Below, in pieces: positions 44,388 through 52,320 of a DNA stretch of 64,000 nucleotides (position 1 is its first letter; each line of letters begins with the position of its first letter). Source of the DNA: Paenibacillus albidus. GTDB taxonomy: Bacteria; Bacillota; Bacilli; Paenibacillales; Paenibacillaceae. The position numbers and the translations under genes are program-made. The stretch lies in NCBI RefSeq assembly GCF_014644435.1, contig NZ_BMKR01000021.1, forward strand, positions 1 to 64,000. Direction: 5' to 3'. Below the pieces are notes generated by a model. The model saw only the letters and a program-made list of their open reading frames with translations. It was not told where the DNA came from and searched no databases.

Positions 44388-45350
44388 ATGACAATGGAAC
44401 GAAGCGATTCTAATTGTTTGCAGCTAGCTTTGGTGGAACGTGGGGATACAATAAACAGTGATGAACAAATCGTCCAAATGTTTTTGGCAACATGCTGCCG
44501 GACAACTAATACACGGCGTAATTATGAAAGAGCCATTGCTGCTTTTCGTAAGTTTATATCTGCTACTGCCTTAAGGGATGTGTCATGGAGGGAAATTGAG
44601 GCTTACAAAATCTTTCTGACCCAAGGTGGTTACAGCTACCCGAAGCAATTGGCCCCTGCAAGTATCGCCGCTTTTATCGCACCTTTAAAATCCTTTTATA
44701 AGTGGGGCAGCGATCAGCATATTGGCTTTTTTGCAAATAATCCAACCGCAAGTGTACGTATTCCAAGCATCACCATCACCAGCAGAAGAAATTTTTTGAC
44801 CAAAAGAGAGGTGGGAAGCCTGCTGCGGGAGATGCAGTCACAGGGCTTGCGGAATTACCTGATCGGCCTGACATTGGTCTTGTTGGGCTTGCGTGTCTCC
44901 GAGCTAACAGCGATGAAATGGGGCGATTTTCATACAGATCCTCTGGAAACCTCGATCTGGCTAACGATTGCCAATGCCAAAGGCGGCAAGCGGAGGGAGA
45001 TCAAAGTACCGGCGGTTCTATGGGAGTTATACTCTGAGCTGTCCAGAACATTGTCCAAGGATGAAGATCCCGATCCGGGCCTGTTGATGTTTCCGTTATC
45101 CTCAAGACAGGTGGAACGGATTATTAAAAATGCGGGAGAGGCCAGCTCTATTGAGAAAAAATTAACCCCGCATTGGCTTAGACACACCAACGCGACACTT
45201 GCCTTATTACAGGGGGCTTCCCTCCAGCAGGTGCAGGAGACGCTTGGGCATTCGCATATCAATACGACTCAGCGCTACTTGCATACGGTTCAGCAAATCC
45301 AAAAGGCTGCTCCGGATTTTGTAGAGGATTGCTTGCGTGATTTCTTTTAA
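44388..45350 (+). CDS. Tyrosine recombinase between inverted repeats
   Basis: A 320-residue integrase/XerC-like recombinase. An N-terminal SAM-like DNA-binding domain (about 25-115) precedes the catalytic domain with Arg169 (GLRVSEL), a Lys near 198-201 (AKGGKRREI), His262 and Arg265 (HWLRH), His288 (LGHSHI) and nucleophile Tyr297 (RYLHT). All catalytic residues are present. The ATG at 44388 follows AAGGAG by 7 nt; a two-codon frame ATGAAATGA overlaps it. The gene lies entirely between the 30-bp inverted repeats, so the enzyme could invert the DNA that encodes it. No phage or conjugative genes are near, which argues against a standard prophage integrase. Confidence 0.9.
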   Translation: MTMERSDSNCLQLALVERGDTINSDEQIVQMFLATCCRTTNTRRNYERAIAAFRKFISATALRDVSWREIEAYKIFLTQGGYSYPKQLAPASIAAFIAPLKSFYKWGSDQHIGFFANNPTASVRIPSITITSRRNFLTKREVGSLLREMQSQGLRNYLIGLTLVLLGLRVSELTAMKWGDFHTDPLETSIWLTIANAKGGKRREIKVPAVLWELYSELSRTLSKDEDPDPGLLMFPLSSRQVERIIKNAGEASSIEKKLTPHWLRHTNATLALLQGASLQQVQETLGHSHINTTQRYLHTVQQIQKAAPDFVEDCLRDFF

Positions 45351-45397
45351 AGAAAGACACAAATAGGAAAGAAATTACTGTTATTTCTATTAATAAC

Positions 45398-45426
45398 TAT
45401 ACACTATTATACAAATGGCCTATAAT
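45398..45426 (+). promoter_or_regulatory. Outward-facing promoter inside the inverted-repeat segment
   Basis: TATACA at 45398-45403, a 17-nt spacer and a perfect TATAAT at 45421-45426. It points to the right inverted repeat. A hairpin TGTGCA with TGCACA (45438-45453) follows the likely start. In the opposite orientation it would read toward the HD-GYP gene. Confidence 0.6.
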
Positions 45427-45483
45427 ACTAGAAGGGCTGTGCAATTATGCACAAAGACGAAAAAGACCTATTTTTTAGTCCCG

Positions 45484-45513
45484 AAATGTCGCATAAGTGA
45501 TATTGTACGACAT
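45484..45513. repeat. Right 30-bp inverted repeat, candidate recombination site
   Basis: Perfect inverted copy of 44336-44365. Outside the 30 bp the flanks differ, so identity ends sharply. The enclosed segment is about 1.12 kb. Confidence 0.9.
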
Positions 45514-45525
45514 ATAAGCTAATTT

Positions 45526-45542
45526 TCGACATGAATTGTCGA
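45526..45542. other. Short palindrome beside the right repeat
   Basis: TCGACA and TGTCGA around TGAAT. It reuses the CGACAT/TGTCG half-site of the 30-bp repeats, 12 bp outside the right copy, and may be an accessory binding site. Confidence 0.5.
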
Positions 45543-45650
45543 TTTCCCCAATATACTAACCCGTTTATAGCAGCCTTAATCAATAGATTCTTAGTTCTTC
45601 CCATTTACACGTGATTTATCCCGGTACATACCTATAATAAGTTTGATGAG

Positions 45651-45680
45651 CCTGGCACTATTGTGCCGGGTTCTTTTATT
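45651..45680 (+). terminator. Terminator right of the inverted-repeat segment
   Basis: CCTGGCAC pairs with GTGCCGGG around TATT, then TTCTTTTATT. It would stop transcripts leaving the segment to the right. A TATAAT at 45633-45638 just before it has no clear -35. Confidence 0.85.
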
Positions 45681-46258
45681 ATTTAGGAAATGATGCAATG
45701 CCCAAAAATGTGGATATCTTGGAAGCTTCAGATGATATAGCAGTGCAGGGGGATTGGGCTCCATCAGCGGAGTGAAGCGGACAGAGAAGACCCTATTTTG
45801 CGAAAAAGTGTGCTTTCCTGGTGAATTCGGACTATGGAGCCGTTATATCGTTCGATTGGGCCTAGAATGAAGGGAGATAGGACAATTAGCGGAATCTCTG
45901 TCCGTTTATCCTGCTGAATAGACGAATCCTCCCCATTAACGGATTTCCTGTCCGCATCAGCCGCGGATAGAACGTGAAGGGACCTCATCATGTACGCAGA
46001 GGGACCCACGCAAAATCGTTACGCTCAACAATGCATGTCCTAACCACGCTATATGGGCGAGAGTTGGGCACGTTGAGCAACAATGTGAGCTCTAAGCAAG
46101 CCAAATGACGATAATCTTGCCTATTGTACAACAATCCGGGCCTCGTAAGCTCCGGGTTGTTATTCACCCGTAGGGTGATTTTGTTCATTTGGTCGCCAAG
46201 ACCTCACCGCTGCCTGATTATGCGGTGAGGTTTATTTCATGCATAGGATTGACACAGG
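45681..46258. other. Gene-free stretch rich in hairpins
   Basis: No convincing gene. Two degenerate copies of a motif ending CTGTCCG lie 50 bp apart (near 45886 and 45936). From about 46015 there is GCTCAAC pairing with GTTGAGC, then AACAATCCGG with CCGGGTTGTT (46129-46158), TCACCC with GGGTGA (about 46164-46178) and ACCTCACCGC with GCGGTGAGGT (46201-46231) before TTATTT, a likely terminator. It may be a noncoding RNA or the remains of a mobile element. Confidence 0.5.
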
Positions 46259-46273
46259 AAAATTAAGGACATA

Positions 46274-46299
46274 TACTGTGTATATAGATATATACAGTA
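46274..46299 (+). promoter_or_regulatory. GntR/YtrA-type operator over a promoter
   Basis: TACTGT-G-TATATA and TATATACAGTA form an inverted repeat with a TATATA -10-like core. It lies upstream of a cluster that encodes its own GntR regulator. A second palindrome CAGGTG-ATCA-CACCTG follows 4 nt later. Confidence 0.6.
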
Positions 46300-46389
46300 A
46301 GCACAGGTGATCACACCTGAGCAGACTTGATTCAGTCAAATCCGGTTGCCGCTTCAGACTAAAGAAGCAGTAAAGTGAGGTTCATATTT

Positions 46390-47118
46390 ATGGAAATTTT
46401 AAGAAATTCGTGGTTTATTGTGAAGAGCGATTTTCGCGGCGACAAATTAAGGCTGCTGTGGACTTTTCTTTTTTCCATTCTCATGATGGGATATCTTGCA
46501 GGAATCACCGGGATGGTTGTGAATGAGGCTGTGGGCCAGCATGAACGGACAATTGTGGCCGATTATCTTTTGCTGACGATGATTCCAATGCTGGGGTTTA
46601 CATTCTCCGTCCGCACCATGAAGTATTGGAGCAGCAACTCCTATACGAAAATGCTGGCCTACCTGAGAGCTCTGCCGATCCCCGCTCCGGTCATTTTGTG
46701 CAAAAGAAAGATACAGGCGCTTATTTCCTTTGGGCTAAACGGTACATTGTTCTTCGGGCTAATGTACGCCATTAGTGGGAGTTTACGGAATGAGCTTACG
46801 GGTTCCTCCTATTTTGCTTTTGCCCTGACCTGGGTTGGCTACGGGCTGATGTTGACGGGAGTATACATTTTCATCGAATACCTGTTCAGCGGCATAGCTT
46901 ATCTCTGGCTTACGATGCTGATTATGGTGGTGTTCTTCGGTATTACAATGGTTATTCACTTGGCGGGAGCCAATGTGTTGCTCTACAGCATCTCCTCTTC
47001 CAAAGAGTGGGGGCTGCTGTCCCCGCTGATGTGGGGCACGCTGCTGCTGGGGACGTTATCCGTTCAGCTTTTTTCCAAATGGACCATTTACAGATTAAAG
47101 AGCCGTGATCTTGTATGA
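46390..47118 (+). CDS. ABC-2-type permease, first gene of a GntR-controlled cluster
   Basis: A 242-residue membrane protein with six helices and no other motif, like the permease partners of YtrB-type ATPases. The ATG at 46390 follows GTGAGG by 9 nt. The gene is immediately followed by the regulator and two ATPase genes. The transported compound is unknown; in Bacillus the ytr operon reacts to cell-wall antibiotics. Confidence 0.75.
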   Translation: MEILRNSWFIVKSDFRGDKLRLLWTFLFSILMMGYLAGITGMVVNEAVGQHERTIVADYLLLTMIPMLGFTFSVRTMKYWSSNSYTKMLAYLRALPIPAPVILCKRKIQALISFGLNGTLFFGLMYAISGSLRNELTGSSYFAFALTWVGYGLMLTGVYIFIEYLFSGIAYLWLTMLIMVVFFGITMVIHLAGANVLLYSISSSKEWGLLSPLMWGTLLLGTLSVQLFSKWTIYRLKSRDLV

Positions 47119-47176
47119 AGAGGCAGAACTGCAAGGCGGCACTCCGGCATACCGGAGTGGAAGGCGGGGTGAGGAC

Positions 47177-47572
47177 GTGTGGATACCGGTACAAATCAAT
47201 GAAAATAGCGCAGAACCCCTTTATCACCAAATTGAGACCCAACTCCGCTCGCTGATTATTAGCGGGGTGATTACCGAAGGAACGTTATTGCCTTCCATCC
47301 GGGAATTTGCAGGGGAGCTGAAATGCAGCGTCATTACGGTGCGCCGGGTCTATCAGGATTTGGAGAATGAAGGGCTGCTGCGGACCAGGCAAGGCACAGG
47401 GACCTTTGTATCCAATGTCGGCGATGCTGCGATGGCGGAATACAAGCATGAAGCGGTCCGCAAGGCGCTTGAGGGTGCTGTGGATGTAGGAAAGTCGGTA
47501 CAATGTGGCCAAGAGGAGCTTACAAGGATCTTTTTGGAGATTGTAGAAAACAAGTACAGAGAACAGCAATGA
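47177..47572 (+). CDS. GntR-family repressor, YtrA type
   Basis: A 131-residue regulator made almost only of a winged helix-turn-helix: EPLYHQIETQLRSLI, LPSIREFAGELKCSVITVRRVYQDLE split over residues 35-65 and RQGTGTFVS. The short C-terminal tail is typical of the YtrA subfamily, which dimerises there. The GTG at 47177 gives the usual family length. It probably binds the operator at 46274-46299 and represses its own cluster until the envelope is challenged. Confidence 0.88.
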   Translation: MWIPVQINENSAEPLYHQIETQLRSLIISGVITEGTLLPSIREFAGELKCSVITVRRVYQDLENEGLLRTRQGTGTFVSNVGDAAMAEYKHEAVRKALEGAVDVGKSVQCGQEELTRIFLEIVENKYREQQ

Positions 47573-47586
47573 AAGGCGGCGCTGCC

Positions 47587-48519
47587 ATGATGGCACAGAT
47601 GGCAATCGAATTACGCAATGTAAGCAAACAGCGGCGTAACAAGACAATAGGACCCCTTAATCTAACGCTGCCGCAGGGATACATTACTGCTCTTGTAGGG
47701 CACAATGGTTCCGGAAAAAGCACACTAATGAACATGCTGATGCAGCTCGTGAATCCCGACGACGGCGAGATTTACTGGTTTGAACAGAAATATAAGCAGG
47801 GGCTTCCACTTAAGGTCCGCCAGGCCATTGCCTACGTTCCGGAGAACTCGCTTGCTGAAGAAGCATACTGGAATGTGGAGGAAGCGGCCTCCTTCAGGAA
47901 GCATTGGTATCCGGAATGGGATGCGGAGTATCTGGAGGGACTGCTTGAGAAATTTGAAGTTCCCCGCAATGTCAAACTTGGCAAGATGTCAAAAGGGGAA
48001 CGCCGCAAATTCGAAATCGCCGCTGCGCTGGCTGCCCGTCCGCAGTTGCTGCTGCTGGATGAGCCCTCTTCGGGGCTGGACCCTTTTGCCTGGAAAGTGA
48101 TGCTGGAGACGTTGCTCCGGTATATGGATGAGACGGGGGCCACAATTCTGATCTCTACCCATATCGTGGAGGAAGTCCGGCGGCTGGCCGATTATATTGT
48201 GCTGATGCACAAAGGGGAACTGCTCGGCATGGCCGAGAAGGACAGCCTGTTCGGTTCATGGAGTGAAGTCTGGGTGAACGCAGCGGATGAGGAAGAGCTT
48301 GCAGAGCTGGCGGCCGAATTGCCGGGAGTGCTGCAATTGACGCTGGAGGCTCCGGGAGCAGCTTCGTTTCTGACACAGCAGGTTCAGGGAGTTGAGGAAC
48401 ACATCCATCATTTGGGTTTGAAGGTTATCAAAAGCCGCAGCCTGGAGCTGGATGAGATATTGCATTTATGGACACATGGACATCGTCCGATCCTGGTTGA
48501 TTACGAGAAAGGGGACTGA
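47587..48519 (+). CDS. ABC transporter ATPase, YtrB-like
   Basis: A 310-residue ATPase with Walker A GHNGSGKST, signature MSKGERRK (a variant of LSGGQ) and Walker B LLLLDEPSSGLD. The start may be ATG 47587 (AAAGGCGG before it) or 47569, where ATGA overlaps the regulator stop. The last 100 residues are a C-terminal accessory domain. It presumably works with the permease at 46390. Confidence 0.85.
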   Translation: MMAQMAIELRNVSKQRRNKTIGPLNLTLPQGYITALVGHNGSGKSTLMNMLMQLVNPDDGEIYWFEQKYKQGLPLKVRQAIAYVPENSLAEEAYWNVEEAASFRKHWYPEWDAEYLEGLLEKFEVPRNVKLGKMSKGERRKFEIAAALAARPQLLLLDEPSSGLDPFAWKVMLETLLRYMDETGATILISTHIVEEVRRLADYIVLMHKGELLGMAEKDSLFGSWSEVWVNAADEEELAELAAELPGVLQLTLEAPGAASFLTQQVQGVEEHIHHLGLKVIKSRSLELDEILHLWTHGHRPILVDYEKGD

Positions 48520-48522
48520 AGA

Positions 48523-49425
48523 ATGGAAGCTTTGAAGCTCGAACAGGTAGTGAAGCAATACGGAGACAAAACGGCGGTTAATGGTATAAGTCTGGCTGTG
48601 GGCAAAGGGGAAATCTACGGCTTGCTTGGAGGCAACGGAGCAGGCAAAACAACAACCATGCGTATGGTACTCGGACTTATCTATCCGGATCAAGGGAAAA
48701 TACTCTATAACGGAAAAAACTTCAGCACCGAGCTCCAGCATATTATGGGGTATCTCCCGGAAGAACGCGGGTTATATCCGAAAGTAAAGGTCAGCGACCA
48801 GATTATTTATCTGGCCCGGCTGCGAGGGATGTCTGCAAGCGATGCGGATGAGAGCCTGCGATATTGGCTGGACCGGTTCGAGGTCCCGGAATATTACAAT
48901 AAGAAGATTGAAGAGCTCTCCAAAGGAAATCAGCAAAAAATGGGTTTTATCGCCGCCGTGGTGCATAAACCACAGTTCCTCATTCTGGACGAAGCGTTCA
49001 GCGGTCTGGATCCGGTCAATGTGGAGCTGCTCAAAGATACGGTCCGCGAAATGCGCGACCAGGGAACCAGCATTTTGTTCTCTACACACCGGATGGAGCA
49101 TGTCGAGGAGCTGTGCCGCAATATCACGATTCTGGATCGGTCTAACACAGTAATACAGGGCGAAATCCGCGAGATCAAAAAAGGCTATCCCCGCGAAGAA
49201 GTCCTGCTGCGTACAGCTGCTGAGATATCCGGTCTGGAATCGCTGGCCGGCGTAACCGGCGTTCAGCGTCAGGAGAGAGGGTATCTGCTGAAGATCAGCG
49301 AGCCGGGGGCCGCACAGCGTATCCTGCACCATGCGATCGGGCAGGGGGAAGTAGAGCATTTTGAACTCAAGGAACCAACGTTAAACCAAATCTTTATCAG
49401 AGCGGTGGGTGACTCAAATGAATAA
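48523..49425 (+). CDS. ABC transporter ATPase, NatA/YhaQ-like
   Basis: A 300-residue ATPase: Walker A GGNGAGKTT, PEERGLYPKVKV after the Q-loop, signature LSKGNQQK and LDEAFSGLDPVN. PEERGLYP and KGNQQK are typical of the Na+/drug exporter-like NatA/YhaQ group. It starts 4 nt after the previous ATPase and overlaps the following permease by 8 nt, its obvious partner. Confidence 0.88.
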   Translation: MEALKLEQVVKQYGDKTAVNGISLAVGKGEIYGLLGGNGAGKTTTMRMVLGLIYPDQGKILYNGKNFSTELQHIMGYLPEERGLYPKVKVSDQIIYLARLRGMSASDADESLRYWLDRFEVPEYYNKKIEELSKGNQQKMGFIAAVVHKPQFLILDEAFSGLDPVNVELLKDTVREMRDQGTSILFSTHRMEHVEELCRNITILDRSNTVIQGEIREIKKGYPREEVLLRTAAEISGLESLAGVTGVQRQERGYLLKISEPGAAQRILHHAIGQGEVEHFELKEPTLNQIFIRAVGDSNE

Positions 49426-50710
49426 AATGGGGACAATTATCGGCTTCACATTCAAGAATAAAGCAAAAACGAAATCATTTATGATTACTACGCTGATTCT
49501 GGTGCTGTTGCTTAGCATCGGTATGAATATTCCTTATCTGATCAAAGTCTTTCAGGGTGAAGATAAGACCGGCGGTACGGCGGGGAGCGGTACGCAGATT
49601 GGGGTAATCGCCGAAGAGGGCAGCACGGCGCTTGAGTTGCTGAAAGCTTACCAGCTGCCAGAAGGACTTGCACAAGTAACCGTGAATCCATATGCCTCTG
49701 CAGATGACCCGGAATTAAAGAAGGCGCTGGATGAAGAGCAAATCGAAGGTTACATCTCGCTTGCGGACACCTCTGCTGCGGGGCTGTCGGGTGTTACCTA
49801 CTACAGTCCCGATGGAGATATCGATAATGATGTGAAGGCCTATCTGCAAAATGCGTTGCAGCAAGTCAACGCTGCGCTAATCGCCGGTGATAAACTCACA
49901 CCTGAGCAGATCGCTGCCATGAACTCGCCGGTTGAGATTGGTACCCAGGAGGTAAGCCCTGCAAGCGGGGAAGCGGCCCAGGAGGAGGCGCCTCCCATTA
50001 TCAATTACGTCATTGTTTATGTACTGTTGATTTTGTTCTTCATGTCCATCATGATGACCGGCAATATGATTTCAGCCGAAGTGACCTCGGAGAAGAGCTC
50101 GCGGATCATGGAGATCCTGATTACAAGCGCCTCACCGCTGGTACAGATGTTCGGAAAGGTGATCGGAATCTTCCTCGTCGGCTTGCTGCAGATTGTTATC
50201 ATCGCCGCAGCGGTGGCTGCCAATCTCGCCCTTCCGCATAATGCAACAATTATGACAGACTTTAATCTGGATCTGGGCCAACTGAATGTCAGTCTGCTTG
50301 CTTATGGACTGGTGCTGTATGTGCTCGGTTACTTCCTGTTCGCTCTGATGTATGCCGCAGTCGGTTCGATTGTCAGCCGTACAGAGGACCTGGGCCAGGC
50401 GGTTATGCCGATCATGATGCTGGGCTTCGCAGCTTTCTACATCCCGTTGTTCAGTATCTCGAATGCCGATACCTTGCTGGTCAAAATAGCCAGCTATGTG
50501 CCGTTCACATCGCCATTGACCATGCTGCTGCGCATCGGGGTGGGTCAAGTAGAACTGTGGGAGATCCTCGTCTCGCTTGCTATTCTGCTGGTGTCCATCG
50601 TGTTCTTCGGCTGGCTGGCCGCCAAAATCTACCGTACCGGCGTATTGATGTACGGCAAGCGTCCAACCATTAAAGAGCTGAGAAAAGCAATGAAGGCTTA
50701 TAAGATCTAA
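49418..50710 (+). CDS. ABC-2 permease, NatB/YhaP-like
   Basis: A 430-residue exporter permease. One N-terminal helix, an extracytoplasmic domain of about 150 residues, then six helices including the MMTGNMISAEVTSEKSSRIME segment that defines the family. With the upstream ATPase it forms a separate exporter from the ytr-like pair. Ligand unknown. Confidence 0.85.
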   Translation: MNKMGTIIGFTFKNKAKTKSFMITTLILVLLLSIGMNIPYLIKVFQGEDKTGGTAGSGTQIGVIAEEGSTALELLKAYQLPEGLAQVTVNPYASADDPELKKALDEEQIEGYISLADTSAAGLSGVTYYSPDGDIDNDVKAYLQNALQQVNAALIAGDKLTPEQIAAMNSPVEIGTQEVSPASGEAAQEEAPPIINYVIVYVLLILFFMSIMMTGNMISAEVTSEKSSRIMEILITSASPLVQMFGKVIGIFLVGLLQIVIIAAAVAANLALPHNATIMTDFNLDLGQLNVSLLAYGLVLYVLGYFLFALMYAAVGSIVSRTEDLGQAVMPIMMLGFAAFYIPLFSISNADTLLVKIASYVPFTSPLTMLLRIGVGQVELWEILVSLAILLVSIVFFGWLAAKIYRTGVLMYGKRPTIKELRKAMKAYKI

Positions 50711-50774
50711 ATCAGTGAGAATTGAATGATTATACACAATTATGTGGTATTAACTGTACAGAAGGAGAACTTAC

Positions 50775-51980
50775 ATGAAAAATTGGAAACGATCGCTCTT
50801 ATCCCTCATAATCTCTGTTGGTTTGCTCTCGACAGCAGCCCCGGCCATGGCTGCTCCGCAGCAACCGGCGGTGAAGGTTGATAACCAAAACGTTGAATTT
50901 GCAAAGAATGCACCTATTGTGGATCAAGGCACAACGATGGTACCGCTGAGAACAACACTCCAGGCTATGGATGCCAAGCTGAAATCTGTACAGAATGGTA
51001 CCATTCATGTGGTTATTGACGGTAAGGAGATCACACTCAAAAGTAAAACAAAGCTGATTCATGGCGTGACCTATGCTCCTGTCCGAGTCGTTGCCGAAGC
51101 CGCGGGTTATGAGGTTCGCTGGGATCAGCAATCCCGCACTGTTCTTCTGGTCTCCAAGGCAACGGGGGAAGGCGCCCGGGGTTTCATGTGGGAAGTCGAG
51201 AATAATGGAAATACGGTATATTTGGTAGGCTCAATGCATATTGCGGATGATAGCTTCTACCCGCTGCGTTCGGAAATTGAGGATGCTTTTGCCGAAGCTG
51301 ATTATCTCGGTGTGGAGATTGACGTCAGTAAGGCGGCCGGTGAGGCGCAGCAGAAAATGATCATGGATCTGGGTACGTATCAGGACGGCACGACCTTGAA
51401 GGACCATGTATCCAAGGAAACGTATGCGAAGGTTGAAGAAGTTCTGAAGCAAAATGGTATGGAAGCGAACGCGCTTGATGCCTTTAAGCCTTGGGTTGTC
51501 GAGACGACCATCAGCACGCTGAAATCAATGAAGGCAGGGTACGAGGCGGCTGCGGGTATCGATCTGTATTTCATCCAGAAAGCTATGGAACGCAAACTGC
51601 CGGTCATGGAGCTGGAATCCTATGAATCCCAGCTGGGCATGTTTAACGGCTTCTCCAAGGAGCTGCAGGAGAAGAATCTGAATGCAGCTTTGGACAATTT
51701 CGATGTTCTCGATGACAATGTGGATCAAATGGCCAATATGTGGAAATCGGGTAATGACGAGCAATTGCTTGAGTTAACCAACAGCATATCTGGTGACCCG
51801 GAGTATAACAAAGCGATGCTGATTGACCGGAATATCGGAATGGCTGATAAAATTGATGGTTACCTGAAAAGCGATAAGAAAGAGGAGTTTTTCATCGTAG
51901 TTGGTGCAGCCCACTTCCTGGGTAAGGATGGAGTCGTTCAATTGCTGAAGGATAAAGGTTATTCTGTCATTCGAAAATAA
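50775..51980 (+). CDS. Secreted TraB/GumN-family protein with copper amine oxidase-like N-domain
   Basis: A 401-residue exported protein. A signal peptide ends near AAPAMA. Residues about 30-125 form a copper amine oxidase N-like domain (PLRTTLQAMDAKL, APVRVVAEAAGYEVRWD), common on Paenibacillus surface proteins. The rest is a TraB/GumN domain: VYLVGSMHIADDSFYPL, YLGVEIDV and a C-terminal FFIVVGAAHFLGKDGV. TraB-like proteins are thought to be metal-dependent proteases. The ATG follows GAAGGAG. Confidence 0.88.
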   Translation: MKNWKRSLLSLIISVGLLSTAAPAMAAPQQPAVKVDNQNVEFAKNAPIVDQGTTMVPLRTTLQAMDAKLKSVQNGTIHVVIDGKEITLKSKTKLIHGVTYAPVRVVAEAAGYEVRWDQQSRTVLLVSKATGEGARGFMWEVENNGNTVYLVGSMHIADDSFYPLRSEIEDAFAEADYLGVEIDVSKAAGEAQQKMIMDLGTYQDGTTLKDHVSKETYAKVEEVLKQNGMEANALDAFKPWVVETTISTLKSMKAGYEAAAGIDLYFIQKAMERKLPVMELESYESQLGMFNGFSKELQEKNLNAALDNFDVLDDNVDQMANMWKSGNDEQLLELTNSISGDPEYNKAMLIDRNIGMADKIDGYLKSDKKEEFFIVVGAAHFLGKDGVVQLLKDKGYSVIRK

Positions 51981-52003
51981 TAGTAGTTTACGCTTCACTA
52001 CAA

Positions 52004-52050
52004 TAGGGGTGTCCAAAAGCCATGTGAATGGCTTGGGACACCCCTTTTTG
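52004..52050 (+). terminator. Terminator of the TraB-like gene
   Basis: AGGGGTGTCC and AAGCCAT pair with ATGGCTT and GGACACCCCT around GTGA, followed by TTTT. Confidence 0.93.
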
Positions 52051-52320
52051 AAAATATAAGGATTTATATGTTTACGCCATAAATCTGTCTTATATTTCTA
52101 CGAGAAACGGATACCCTCCTCTTCCAGAGGACGGCGAAGCCGTTTCTTCTTGTTTGGGTAGATTAGCATATGTTCCGCTTTTGAACACTCCCCTTGGGTT
52201 TTACGATTTTGAACGTGACAAGAATGTAACATTCCGCTCCCGCTTGTCATCTGAATCAAACGACAGTGCCTGATCCAGACCCTATGATAAGTGTATATGA
52301 AAAAGAGGAGAGGATCTGAG

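Noticed and set aside
44336-45513. Prophage or integrative element with attachment sites
   Set aside because: Integration by a tyrosine recombinase leaves direct repeats. Here the repeats are inverted, and no phage or conjugation genes are present.
45988-46188. 66-codon frame on the minus strand
   Set aside because: It runs through the strong hairpins of a noncoding stretch and has no convincing ribosome site.
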